Origin: Bacteroidota bacterium
GTDB taxonomy: Bacteria; Bacteroidota; Ignavibacteria; Ignavibacteriales; Ignavibacteriaceae
Assembly: GCA_021815405.1 (NCBI GenBank)
Contig: JAKAGV010000004.1
Span: forward strand, 62,001-126,000
Direction of reading: 5' to 3'
Length of the DNA stretch: 64,000 bases
Part shown: positions 1 through 8,214 of the stretch, one piece after another
Layout: each line of letters opens with the position of its first letter
Position numbering within the stretch: position 1 is the stretch's first letter
Program-made: the position numbers and the translations under genes
The notes under the pieces: model-generated
Told to the model about the DNA's origin: nothing
Databases searched by the model: none
Seen by the model: the letters and a program-made list of their open reading frames with translations, nothing else

Positions 1-1
1 A

Positions 2-406
2 TTTATTCGTTATGATTCACAGGATTATGTTGTTTTAGGAGAAGGGAAAAAATGCGGCTGCGGAAGAAACTATGTTAATATTTCGAAAATTAAAGGAAGA
101 GATAATGCAATATTATTATTGCCTAACGGTGATTATCTGTTGGAAGTAAATTTCTTCCCATTTTTTAACGATTCAATATCAGTCGATCAATTTCAAGTGA
201 TTCAAGAAAAAAGAGATTCTATCAAAATGAGACTCGTAGTAAACAGTTTTTTTGATGAAAAAGCAAAAAAAGAGACTAATAATTACTGGAATGATTTTTT
301 CGGTAGTTCGGTAAAATTCCAATTGGAGATAGTTGATAAAATAGAATTAACTCCTTCAGGCAAGCACCGGTTTCTGATAAGGAACCCGGAGATTAAGCTT
401 CAGTAA
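2..406 (+). CDS. CapK / phenylacetate-CoA ligase-like protein, C-terminal part (5' end outside window)
   Basis: The frame is open from base 2, so only the last ~134 codons are visible and the true start lies upstream. The visible part contains IRYDSQDYVV, a CxCGR cluster (KCGCGR), a GRDNAILLLPNG loop and a C-terminal segment with SGKHRF. This is the order found in the C-terminal subdomain of adenylate-forming phenylacetate-CoA ligase/coenzyme F390 synthetase enzymes and their CapK relatives, which occur in capsule and O-antigen loci. An internal TTG at 119 could be mistaken for a start, but the conserved residues before it show that it is not. The acyl or sugar substrate cannot be told. The position ahead of an amidotransferase trio and glycan genes fits a role in surface-polysaccharide modification, which is inference. 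Confidence 0.8.
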   Translation, partial: FIRYDSQDYVVLGEGKKCGCGRNYVNISKIKGRDNAILLLPNGDYLLEVNFFPFFNDSISVDQFQVIQEKRDSIKMRLVVNSFFDEKAKKETNNYWNDFFGSSVKFQLEIVDKIELTPSGKHRFLIRNPEIKLQ

Positions 407-450
407 TGGCGTGATAATTGGTCAAAATTCAAATTGCAATTTTAAATTAT

Positions 451-578
451 TAACTGAAGTTATGCAATTGTCATGCTGAACTTGCTTCAGCATCTAAAAA
501 CAGCTTAAAAATAAAGATTCCGAAATAAGTTCGGAATGACAAATGGACCATTTTATTCATTTTGCGTAACTTCAGTTA
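451..578. repeat. MITE-like nested palindrome, copy R1 (subfamily B, reversed)
   Basis: The ends are TAACTGAAGTTATGC and GCGTAACTTCAGTTA, which are inverted repeats of each other. Inside are two stem-loops, TGCTGAACTTGCTTCAGCA and ATTCCGAAATAAGTTCGGAAT. The same two inner hairpins recur in opposite order in copies R2, R3, R5 and R7. No reading frame is carried. It separates the CapK-like gene from hisH. Confidence 0.85.
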
Positions 579-624
579 TTAACTAAAAAAACAACGTTAC
601 TAATTTTTAATTATTTTATCCTTT

Positions 625-1305
625 ATGATAACATTTAATGAATCGGCAGTATGCCAAGAAAATCTTGAAATATTAGAGAGACGCGAACAAGACAATATTA
701 TTATTGTCGATTACGGGATGGGTAATCTGCGATCGATCGCAAATAAATTTCGAAGATTAAATGTTGAGGTAAAAATATCGTCTGACTTTTCGGAAATAAA
801 ATCTGCCGACAAGCTTATTCTTCCCGGAGTTGGACATTTTAAAACAGGAATGACTAAGTTACATGAAACAGGGCTGATTGATCTTCTTAATACAATGGTG
901 CTGCAAGATAAAATTCCTGTACTGGGTATTTGTTTGGGGCTTCAGTTATTTACCGGTTATAGTGAAGAGGGCAACGTACCCGGATTAGGATGGATTGATG
1001 CGGAAACAGTAAGATTTAAAGTTTCCGACAAGACGAAATATAAAGTCCCACATATGGGATGGAACTCAGTTGAAATAGTAAATAGTAATGAACTTGATAA
1101 GGACCTTGTTAACGGCGAATTATTTTACTTCGTGCACAGTTACCATGTGAAGTGCTATGATGAAGATGCTGTATGGATGAAAACTTCGTATGATTATGAA
1201 TTTGTATCTGCTTTGAGAAAAGGGAATATTTACGGTACACAATTTCATCCGGAAAAAAGTCATGAAGCAGGACTTCAAATTATAAAGAGATTTATAGAAT
1301 TATAA
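625..1305 (+). CDS. hisH: HisH-type glutamine amidotransferase subunit (glycan-associated HisH2)
   Basis: This is a class I glutaminase subunit that releases ammonia from glutamine and passes it to its HisF partner. The core starts near residue 24 with NIIIVDYGMGNLRS. The nucleophile is C103 in LGICLGLQLF, and the catalytic H208/E210 pair lies in GTQFHPEKS. About 22 residues precede the usual HisH start and no nearer Met exists, so the N-terminus is an unusual extension or the start is non-standard. No clear ribosome binding site was seen. The gene lies 2 bp before hisF and upstream of a WbpG-like amidotransferase. In pseudomonad O-antigen loci this trio makes acetamidino sugars rather than histidine. 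No other his genes are present here, so the glycan role is favoured. Confidence 0.88.
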   Translation: MITFNESAVCQENLEILERREQDNIIIVDYGMGNLRSIANKFRRLNVEVKISSDFSEIKSADKLILPGVGHFKTGMTKLHETGLIDLLNTMVLQDKIPVLGICLGLQLFTGYSEEGNVPGLGWIDAETVRFKVSDKTKYKVPHMGWNSVEIVNSNELDKDLVNGELFYFVHSYHVKCYDEDAVWMKTSYDYEFVSALRKGNIYGTQFHPEKSHEAGLQIIKRFIEL

Positions 1306-1307
1306 TT

Positions 1308-2072
1308 ATGTTTCGTCCAAGAGTCATTCCAGTGCTTTTATTAAAGAATTTAGGATTAACTAAATCCGTAAAGTTTGGTAATTACAGATATGTTGGAGAT
1401 CCGATAAATGCGGTCAAAATTTTCAATGATAAAAAAGCTGATGAACTTATCTTTCTCGATATAACAGCATCTTCGGAAAAAAGATGTATCTCAAACGAGT
1501 TTGTTTATAAAGTAGGCGACGAAGCCAATATGCCGTTTGCAGTAGGAGGGGGAATCCGCACTATAAAGGATATTAGGAACATGCTTTCAATGGGAGTTGA
1601 AAAAGTAGTTTTAAATACTGTCAGCTTTGAAAATCCGGATTTTGTAAAAGAGGCAGTAAATGTCTTCGGCTCTTCGACCATTGTAGTCTGTATGGATGTA
1701 AAAAAGTCGATGTTCGGCAAAGATAAAATTTGTATTTACGGTGGTAAAAAGACATTATCAAAGGATCCTCTTGAAGCCGCACAGGAATTTGAAGAGTTTG
1801 GTGCCGGTGAGTTAATAATTCAATCGGTTGATAAAGACGGCTCTTATGAAGGTTATGATTTGGATTTAATCGGAAGAATTTCAAAATCTGTTTCAATTCC
1901 GGTAGTTGCTCTTGGAGGTGCAGGGCGTTTAGATGATTTTAAAAAAGCTGTCGAAATAGGTAAATGTTCTGCAATTGGTGCGGGCAGTTTATTTGTCTTT
2001 CACGGACCAAGAAGAGCTGTACTGATAAATTATCCTTCTCAGGAAGAACTGAAAAATCTTTTTTATTCTTAA
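1308..2072 (+). CDS. hisF: HisF-type synthase/cyclase subunit (glycan-associated HisF2)
   Basis: This is a TIM-barrel HisF homologue of 254 residues. Canonical HisF uses Asp11 and Asp130. Here D130 is kept (VVCMDVKKS), but the N-terminal motif reads RVIPVLLLKN, so the residue aligned with Asp11 is leucine. Phosphate-loop glycines (AVGGGIRT, ALGGAGR) are intact. Loss of Asp11 argues against imidazole-glycerol-phosphate synthesis and fits HisF2 proteins that only channel ammonia to a WbpG/PseA-type sugar amidotransferase. The start ATG lies 2 bp after the hisH stop, so the two are translationally coupled. That WbpG is the partner is inferred from position; repeat R2 lies between hisF and that gene. 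Confidence 0.9.
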   Translation: MFRPRVIPVLLLKNLGLTKSVKFGNYRYVGDPINAVKIFNDKKADELIFLDITASSEKRCISNEFVYKVGDEANMPFAVGGGIRTIKDIRNMLSMGVEKVVLNTVSFENPDFVKEAVNVFGSSTIVVCMDVKKSMFGKDKICIYGGKKTLSKDPLEAAQEFEEFGAGELIIQSVDKDGSYEGYDLDLIGRISKSVSIPVVALGGAGRLDDFKKAVEIGKCSAIGAGSLFVFHGPRRAVLINYPSQEELKNLFYS

Positions 2073-2164
2073 AGAATAAATATTAAGATTATTCTTATTT
2101 AACGTAAATTAATTTTTATACTTTTTACTATCTGAAATCGAAATTCTTAAATAAACATTAAATA

Positions 2165-2290
2165 ATTTACGTTACGCACAATTAAGGATCTAATTTACTT
2201 TGTCATTCCGAACTTGATTCGGAATCTCATTTTCCGACATTTTTGGGATGCTGAATCAAGTTCAGCATGACATGTGCGTAACGTGAGTTA
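2165..2290. repeat. MITE-like nested palindrome, copy R2 (subfamily A)
   Basis: The left end is TTTACGTTACGCACA and the right end TGTGCGTAACGTGAGTTA, forming terminal inverted repeats. The inner hairpins are ATTCCGAACTTGATTCGGAAT and ATGCTGAATCAAGTTCAGCAT. It is nearly identical along its length to R5 (48.8 kb) and R7 (51.4 kb), so these copies are recent. It sits between hisF and the WbpG-like gene. Confidence 0.9.
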
Positions 2291-2330
2291 AATAAAATCA
2301 TTGACAAATTTTACATATCAAGAGAAAAAG

Positions 2331-3473
2331 ATGGAACAAGCTAAAGTTCAAACATGCACCAGGTGCATATTAGATTCTACTGTGGCGGACATATGGTTTG
2401 ATGAAAAAGGAGTTTGCAAATACTGTCATATTCATGATGAAATGGAAAAAATATTTCCCGAAGGTGAGGAAAGCCAGAAAAAGCTGCTCAAGATAGTTGA
2501 AGAAATTAAGAAAAAAGGCAAAGGTAAAAAGTACGACTGCATAGCCGGATTAAGCGGAGGAAGAGATAGTACGTTTGTACTCTTCAAGGCAGTAGAATTA
2601 GGCTTGCGCCCTCTTGCGGTTCACTTTGACTACGGATGGAATTCAGATATATCTGTAAGCAATATTAAAAATGCATGCGAGAAGCTGAACGTGGATCTGC
2701 ATACAGTAGTCGCGGATTGGGAAGAGTTTAAAGATTTACAGGTTGCATTTTTGAAATCAGGAACACCTGATGCAGATATTCCGGCAGATTATGCTATTTA
2801 CTCAATCTTATACAACACGGCTTATAAGGAAGGCATAAAATATATTTTAAACGGACATTCATTTCGTACTGAAGGTACTTCGCCGATAAGCTGGACTTAC
2901 ATGGATTCAAGGTATTTAAAAGCTGTCCACAAAAAGTTTGGAAAGATTAAAAAGATAAAAAGTTTTTCGATTATGTCGTTATCAAAATTAATTTATTATA
3001 TGTTCTTCAAGAGAATTAGAGAGATACGCTTAATTGAATATGTTGAATATATAAAAGATGATGTTGATGTATTGTTGTCGGAGAAAGTTAATTGGAAGTA
3101 CTACAGCGGACACCATCATGAAAATAACTATACAAAGTTTTTCCAATCTTTCTATTTACCGCAGCACTTCGGTTTCGATAAAAGAAAGACTGAACTTTCT
3201 GCTTTAATAAGATCTAAACAGATAACCAGGGATGAGGCTATAAAGGAGATCCAGAACACTGAATATCCTTATGATGAAAAGGTTGTGGATTATGTAATCA
3301 ATAAGCTAGGTTTAACTGAAGTAGATTTTGATAAGATTATGAAAGCTAAGCCGAAATCTTTCAATGATTATCCGACATATCTCCCATTGATTAGAGCATT
3401 AAAATTCCCAATTAAGATTGCTGTTAAGCTTCACATTATTCCTCATATACTGTATCTGAAATATGCGAAGTGA
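2331..3473 (+). CDS. wbpG: N-acetyl sugar amidotransferase, WbpG/PseA family
   Basis: This is an ATP-dependent enzyme expected to activate an N-acetyl group of a nucleotide sugar and replace its oxygen with ammonia from HisH/HisF, giving an acetamidino group. With the ATG at 2331 the protein is 380 residues. It has a zinc-type cysteine set C9-x2-C12 and C29-x2-C32 (CTRC, CKYC), and a PP-loop SGGRDS at 75-80 for pyrophosphate binding. A conserved NGHSFRTEGTSP segment follows later. A TTG at 2301 would add ten residues that fall just after repeat R2; the ATG is preferred because it follows a weak purine-rich AGAGAAAAAG. The likely product is a modified mannuronic, pseudaminic or legionaminic-type sugar; which one cannot be decided. 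Confidence 0.88.
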   Translation: MEQAKVQTCTRCILDSTVADIWFDEKGVCKYCHIHDEMEKIFPEGEESQKKLLKIVEEIKKKGKGKKYDCIAGLSGGRDSTFVLFKAVELGLRPLAVHFDYGWNSDISVSNIKNACEKLNVDLHTVVADWEEFKDLQVAFLKSGTPDADIPADYAIYSILYNTAYKEGIKYILNGHSFRTEGTSPISWTYMDSRYLKAVHKKFGKIKKIKSFSIMSLSKLIYYMFFKRIREIRLIEYVEYIKDDVDVLLSEKVNWKYYSGHHHENNYTKFFQSFYLPQHFGFDKRKTELSALIRSKQITRDEAIKEIQNTEYPYDEKVVDYVINKLGLTEVDFDKIMKAKPKSFNDYPTYLPLIRALKFPIKIAVKLHIIPHILYLKYAK

Positions 3474-3505
3474 CAATTCGGTAATCAATTGAAGTCATAA
3501 CTTTA

Positions 3506-3632
3506 CAACTAAAGTTACACAAAATAGTGTTTTGTCATTCCGAACTTGTTTCGGAATCTCCTTTTTGAAATATTTTTAGATGCTGAAACAAGCTCAGCAT
3601 GACATTTTTATGTTCTTGAGTAACTTCAGTTA
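3506..3632. repeat. MITE-like nested palindrome, copy R3 (subfamily B)
   Basis: The left end CAACTAAAGTTAC pairs with the right end GTAACTTCAGTTA. The inner hairpins are ATTCCGAACTTGTTTCGGAAT and ATGCTGAAACAAGCTCAGCAT, in the same order as subfamily A. The middle and ends differ from subfamily A, showing an older relationship. It separates the WbpG-like gene from the FemAB-like gene. Confidence 0.85.
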
Positions 3633-3695
3633 TACAAGCTGCTATAATTGCTGAAAGTAAATTAAAGCATCTTTTATTTTAGCCTTTATGATGTA

Positions 3696-4703
3696 ATGAA
3701 AATCAGAGTAATAGAAGATATTAATACAATCGATAAGGATTCTTTTAATTGTTTCCAGGAACAGCATCCGAATGGAAATTTTTTTCAATCCCTTGAAGCC
3801 TTTACTTACTTTGCTTCTGTTGACAAATACAAACCGTTGATAATAGTTGCAACAGAAGGAGAGGAAGTTGTCGGCAGCCTCTTAGCCATCATCATGAAAG
3901 AAAAGAATAAAATAAAAGGCTTCCTTTCCCGCAGATGTATAATATACAACGGACCTGTTATAAAGAACGATGACGCTGAAATTACTCTGCAATTATTGCA
4001 ATATTTTGATAAGATAATTGCAAAGAGAGTTATCTATGCCGAGTTTAGAGCTTTCTTTGATATGGAATTATACAAAGGAGTATTTCATAATTCAGGGTAT
4101 AAATTTGAAGAACACTTGAATTATATTGTTCCGGTGACGACAATAGAAGAAAACAAGAAACTACTTAATACCAGTAAAAGAAGGCAGTTGCATCTTAGTC
4201 TTAAGAATGGAACTGTCATTACGGAACCGGAAAGTCTTGCAGATATTAAATCTTTTTACTCCATACTAAGTGAACTATATAAAAACAAAGTAAAGAAGCC
4301 TCTTCCTGAATTTGATTTTTTTGAAAAGTTTTACAACAATAAAAAATTAGGTAAGTATTTTCTGGTTAAGTATGAAAATAAAATTATCGGCGGAATAATG
4401 TGTCCGATAGATAAGAACAAAATTTATGAATGGTTTATTTGCGGACTTGACGGACAATATAAGAACTTCTACCCAAGTGTTTTAGCTACCTGGGCTCCAA
4501 TTGAATTCGCTGCAAATAACGGAATAAAGTATTTTGATTTTCTTGGTGCGGGAAAGCCTAACATGGATTATGGTGTAAGAGAGTTTAAATCAAAATTCGG
4601 TGGAGAACTTGTTAACTACGGCAGGTTTGTAAAAATTTATAATAAACAATTATACAGTTTTGGTAAGTTAGGTTTGGAAATTATAGGAAAGATACGCAAG
4701 TGA
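3696..4703 (+). CDS. FemAB/GNAT-fold acyl- or aminoacyl-transferase-like protein
   Basis: This protein of 335 residues has the two-half GNAT layout of FemAB-like proteins found in exopolysaccharide loci. The N-terminal half carries NGNFFQSLEAF and RRCIIYNGPVI. The C-terminal half has GKYFLVKYENKIIGGIM (a GNAT beta-strand and loop), YFDFLGAG, and VREFKSKFGGELVNYG. This last block resembles the conserved end of FemAB/peptidoglycan-bridge enzymes. In this locus a sugar N-acyltransferase role is plausible, but the donor and acceptor are unknown. The start ATG follows the preceding repeat element with no strong ribosome binding site. The stop overlaps the GTG start of the next gene, implying one transcript with the DUF354 genes. 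Confidence 0.75.
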   Translation: MKIRVIEDINTIDKDSFNCFQEQHPNGNFFQSLEAFTYFASVDKYKPLIIVATEGEEVVGSLLAIIMKEKNKIKGFLSRRCIIYNGPVIKNDDAEITLQLLQYFDKIIAKRVIYAEFRAFFDMELYKGVFHNSGYKFEEHLNYIVPVTTIEENKKLLNTSKRRQLHLSLKNGTVITEPESLADIKSFYSILSELYKNKVKKPLPEFDFFEKFYNNKKLGKYFLVKYENKIIGGIMCPIDKNKIYEWFICGLDGQYKNFYPSVLATWAPIEFAANNGIKYFDFLGAGKPNMDYGVREFKSKFGGELVNYGRFVKIYNKQLYSFGKLGLEIIGKIRK

Positions 4704-5770
4704 AAATACATCTGGACATCGGTCATCCTGCTCATGTTCATTATTTCCGAAATTTTATTAAGATCATGACGGAGAAAGGACATCTCTTTTCGATAACTGC
4801 TCGTGACAAAGAAGTTACATTTAATTTGCTGGACAAGTATAATATTCCCTATACTTCGCGCGGAAAAGGAAAGACCGGTCTCATAGGAAAAATATTATAT
4901 ATTTTTCAGGGTGATTGGATACTAATAAAATCAGCGCTTAAGTTTAAACCAGATCTATTTTTGAGCTTTGGTTCAACATACGCGGCTCATGCCGCATTTT
5001 TTTTAAGAAAGCCGCATATTACGTTTGATGACACTGAACATGCGGTCTTAGAACATTTAATGTGTTTCCCATTTACGTCAACAATACTTACTCCCAAGTC
5101 TTACATAAAAAATTTAGGTAAGAAACAAATAAGATTTTCAGGTTTTATTGAGCTTTGTTCATTGCATCCCAAATATTTTGAACTGGATAACTCAATACTA
5201 GAAACAATGAAGATTTTACCCGGTGATAAATTTGTTTTGTTGAGATTCATATCATGGCAGGCAAGTCACGACTTTGGTATTAAAGGAATTGATTGGGATA
5301 CTAAAATGGCTCTTATTGAAGAGCTGAGTAAAGAACATAAAGTATTTATTTCATCCGAAGCAGAATTACCTGACCAGTTAAAAAAATATAAACTTCCTGT
5401 TCCGCCTGAAAAGATACACAATGTATTGAAGTATGCAACCTTATATATTGGTGAAGGTGCAACAATGGCTTCCGAATGTGCGGTATTGGGAACCCCTGCA
5501 ATATACGTTAATGAATTGGATGCCGGAACATTAAGAGAGCAAGCCGATTACGGGCTTCTTTTAAACTTAAGAAATTCACATAACCTAATTGAAACTGTAA
5601 AAGAATTAATAAAAAAGAAAAATCTTAAAGAAGAGTGGCAGGACCATTTGCAAAAAATGCTTGAGGAAAAGATTGACGTTACCGCCTTTATGGTTTGGTT
5701 TGTAGAGAATTATCCAAGCAGCTTTAAAACTATGTTATTCAATCCTGATTATCAATATAACTTTAAGTAG
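4700..5770 (+). CDS. DUF354 family protein (GT-B fold, glycosyltransferase/epimerase-like), first copy
   Basis: This protein of 356 residues opens with the DUF354 signature DIGHPAHVHYFRNF, followed by SRGKGKTGLIGK, LFLSFGSTYAAHAA, TFDDTEH and a C-terminal GEGATMASECAVLGTPAIY block. The latter resembles the nucleotide-sugar-binding region of GT-B enzymes such as UDP-GlcNAc 2-epimerase. The start is a GTG at 4700 overlapping the previous stop. It has a diverged tandem copy just downstream with the same landmarks in the same order. DUF354 proteins have no settled biochemical activity; being in a glycan locus, a glycosyltransferase or epimerase role is inferred. The 178 bp to the next gene contain only a 13-codon ORF after an AGGAGAAG box, with no recognisable content. 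Confidence 0.8.
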   Translation: MKIHLDIGHPAHVHYFRNFIKIMTEKGHLFSITARDKEVTFNLLDKYNIPYTSRGKGKTGLIGKILYIFQGDWILIKSALKFKPDLFLSFGSTYAAHAAFFLRKPHITFDDTEHAVLEHLMCFPFTSTILTPKSYIKNLGKKQIRFSGFIELCSLHPKYFELDNSILETMKILPGDKFVLLRFISWQASHDFGIKGIDWDTKMALIEELSKEHKVFISSEAELPDQLKKYKLPVPPEKIHNVLKYATLYIGEGATMASECAVLGTPAIYVNELDAGTLREQADYGLLLNLRNSHNLIETVKELIKKKNLKEEWQDHLQKMLEEKIDVTAFMVWFVENYPSSFKTMLFNPDYQYNFK

Positions 5771-5948
5771 AAACAAAGGAGAAGATATGATTTCTTTAAT
5801 TATAGAATCAAGATAAGATAGTCTTCTAAGGAAAACATAACCTTAATAAAATCGAAAATGATTTTACACATTCGTTGGCAGACTTCTGTTATTGGAAATA
5901 TATTTTGTTGATATGTTAAGCCTCGATTTTTAATTTAGCAAAGACAAT

Positions 5949-7022
5949 ATGAAAATATTGATAGATATTGGTCATCCTGCACATGTCCATTATTTCAGAA
6001 ATTTTATAAGTATTATGAAAAGGGAGGGGCATACCTTTTGCGTAGTTGCTAGAGATAGAGAGGGAATTCATTCGTTATTAGAATATTATAAAATTGATTA
6101 CTGCAGTAGAGGAAAAGGCAACACAGGGGCGATTGGTAAGTTTTTATATGTATTTAAGGGCGATTCATTTGTTTACAAACAAGCAAAGAAATTTCATCCG
6201 GATATTTTTCTAAGCTTCGGTTCTGTATATGCTGCTCACGCTGCGAAGCTCTTAGGCAAACCCCACATAGCTTTTGATGATACCGAACATTCAAATCTGG
6301 AACGTTTAATGTATATGCCATTTACAGATGTTATTCTAACTCCAAAATGTTTTTATAAAAGACTAGGAAGCAAACAAATCTTTTTCGACGGTTATATGGA
6401 GTTGTGTTATTTAAATCCAAAATATTTTAAGCATGAAAAAACAGGCAGAGAATATTTAAATTTGAGTAGGGATGAGAAATATATAGTAATCAGATTTATA
6501 TCATGGGCTGCTAATCATGACAGAGGTCAAATGGGCTTAAAGCTAAATATTAAATACGAATTGATAAACTTACTGAAAGAAAAATATAAAATATTTATTT
6601 CCTCCGAGGGTAAACTGCCTGATAATTTGGAAGATTATAATCTAAAAATTCAGCCATCCGAATTTCACAATGTATTGGCTGATGCGACGTTATATATTGG
6701 CGAAGGGGCAACAACGGCATCCGAATGTTCAATACTGGGCATCCCAAATGTTTATGTTAATTCGCTGGCTGTCGGTTACTTAAATGAGCAAAGTGAAAAA
6801 TATAATATCTCCTATCACCTAAAGGATGATACTAATGTTATTAATAAAGTTTCCGAATTGCTTTCTCAACCGGATATAGAAACTAAATTTAAGGGAAAGA
6901 GAAACAAAATTTTGAAAGATAAGATTGATGTAACTGGGTTTATGGTATGGTTTGTAGAAAACTATCCTGAAAGCAAAACCATTATGAAAAAGAATCCTGA
7001 ATATCAATATAATTTTAAATAA
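5949..7022 (+). CDS. DUF354 family protein (GT-B fold), second tandem copy
   Basis: This protein of 357 residues aligns end to end with the preceding gene: DIGHPAHVHYFRNF, SRGKGNTGAIGK, IFLSFGSVYAAHAA, AFDDTEH, RFISWAANHD, GEGATTASECSILGIP and an identical style of end (VTGFMVWFVENYPES). The divergence is considerable, so this is an old duplication or two functionally distinct enzymes rather than a recent copy. The ATG at 5949 fits the conserved N-terminus; no strong ribosome binding site is visible. The gene ends 3 bp before the deacetylase-like gene. Paired copies may add or modify two different residues of one repeat unit, which is inference. Confidence 0.8.
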   Translation: MKILIDIGHPAHVHYFRNFISIMKREGHTFCVVARDREGIHSLLEYYKIDYCSRGKGNTGAIGKFLYVFKGDSFVYKQAKKFHPDIFLSFGSVYAAHAAKLLGKPHIAFDDTEHSNLERLMYMPFTDVILTPKCFYKRLGSKQIFFDGYMELCYLNPKYFKHEKTGREYLNLSRDEKYIVIRFISWAANHDRGQMGLKLNIKYELINLLKEKYKIFISSEGKLPDNLEDYNLKIQPSEFHNVLADATLYIGEGATTASECSILGIPNVYVNSLAVGYLNEQSEKYNISYHLKDDTNVINKVSELLSQPDIETKFKGKRNKILKDKIDVTGFMVWFVENYPESKTIMKKNPEYQYNFK

Positions 7023-7025
7023 AAT

Positions 7026-7832
7026 ATGGATTTTACTTTAACCGTTTATAAAAAACTTTTGGAATCTCTAATTTCAAAAGGCTATTCATTTATCCCGTTG
7101 GGAGATTACATCGAATCAAGAGCAAATGTTGATCATAATCCATTTGTAATTTTAAGACATGATGTCGATCGTCTGCCTCAAAATTCTTTAAGAACGGCAT
7201 TAATTGAAAACTCACTTGGCATTAAAGGTACATATTATTTTAGGATTGTACCGGAAAGTTTTAATGAAGAAATTATAAAAGAAATTTCAGGACTTGGACA
7301 CAAGATTGGATATCATTATGAGGATGTTGATTTAGCTAATAGAGAATTCAAATTAAATAATCCAAAAACAGAAATTAGCGAAGAGCAGCTAATAGATTTA
7401 TCTTATAAAAGCTTTTGTAAAAATCTGGATAAAATAAGAAGGGTTGCCGATATAAAAACTATATGCATGCACGGCAGTCCGCTCTCTAAATTTGATAATA
7501 AAATTATTTGGAAGAAATACAACTATAAAAATCTGGGAATAATTGCAGAGCCATACCTGGATTTAAATTGGAGCGACTTCGATTATCTAACCGATACCGG
7601 CAGAAGATGGAATGGAAGAGATGTCAGCGTGCGTGACAAAGTTAATTCAAATAATATTCCCGGGCTTAAGTCTACTTTTGATATCATAAACAGCCTTGAG
7701 AAACTGCGTGACCGCTTAATGATAACAGTTCATCCGCAAAGATGGAATGATAATTTTGTTAAATGGTCTAATGAACTAATTATGCAAAACATCAAGAATA
7801 TAATTAAGAAATATCTCTTTGTAAGAAGTTAA
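7026..7832 (+). CDS. Polysaccharide deacetylase-like (NodB/CE4-fold) protein
   Basis: This protein of 268 residues has the short LRHDVDR motif expected at the first metal-binding Asp-Asp of NodB-type deacetylases, KGTYYFRIVPE as the next strand, and GHKIGYHYED in the position of the H-x3-H metal motif. CMHGSPLSK and ITVHPQRW complete the barrel. Proteins of this subtype commonly sit in capsule and O-antigen loci and are annotated as deacetylase-like. Whether the enzyme removes an acetyl group here is unproven. The gene follows the second DUF354 gene by 3 bp and probably shares its transcript, so it may act on the same sugar. Confidence 0.78.
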   Translation: MDFTLTVYKKLLESLISKGYSFIPLGDYIESRANVDHNPFVILRHDVDRLPQNSLRTALIENSLGIKGTYYFRIVPESFNEEIIKEISGLGHKIGYHYEDVDLANREFKLNNPKTEISEEQLIDLSYKSFCKNLDKIRRVADIKTICMHGSPLSKFDNKIIWKKYNYKNLGIIAEPYLDLNWSDFDYLTDTGRRWNGRDVSVRDKVNSNNIPGLKSTFDIINSLEKLRDRLMITVHPQRWNDNFVKWSNELIMQNIKNIIKKYLFVRS

Positions 7833-8214
7833 TGCAAAGCGCAGAGGGCAAAGAGCATAGTGAGAAGCCAGAGGAAGCCTCAGTATGACTTACTTCGAAC
7901 TTTGTTACCAAATAACACTTGTAAATCATTCAATGTATCTAAAACGTTAAATGTCTCTTCATACAGAATTTAGAATCCAAGTTCTTACTTCATAATTCAA
8001 AAACACGTCTCAATAAATTACAAATCTTTTATAAAATCTAACTATGAGAATTCGGCTATTAATTCGTCGATGATAAATGCACTTCGTCGGTATTATATGC
8101 ATTAATTCTCTAAAAATAAATGGCATAATATTTTAAGATACTTCACACAGACATTAAAAAATCACGATAAAAAGAAAACAGATTCTTCCAATTTATTTGG
8201 TGATTAAAACTGAT
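7833..8214. other. Intergenic region without a recognisable gene
   Basis: The first ~40 bp (around 7833-7875) are purine-rich with repeated GCAAAG/CAGAGG strings, a composition often seen as dispersed filler. A 7-bp inverted pair GAGAATT/AATTCTC brackets about 8044-8120. No conserved frame, tRNA or terminator was found. The promoter of the following sugar transferase presumably lies here, but none could be assigned. Confidence 0.4.

Noticed and set aside
625-2072. Histidine biosynthesis operon
   Set aside because: Only hisH and hisF homologues are present, HisF lacks Asp11, and the neighbour is a WbpG-type sugar amidotransferase.
7833-7875. Purine-rich GCAAAG/CAGAGG stretch considered as part of a repeat
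   Set aside because: Only one copy in the window and no inverted ends, so it is not annotated as an element.
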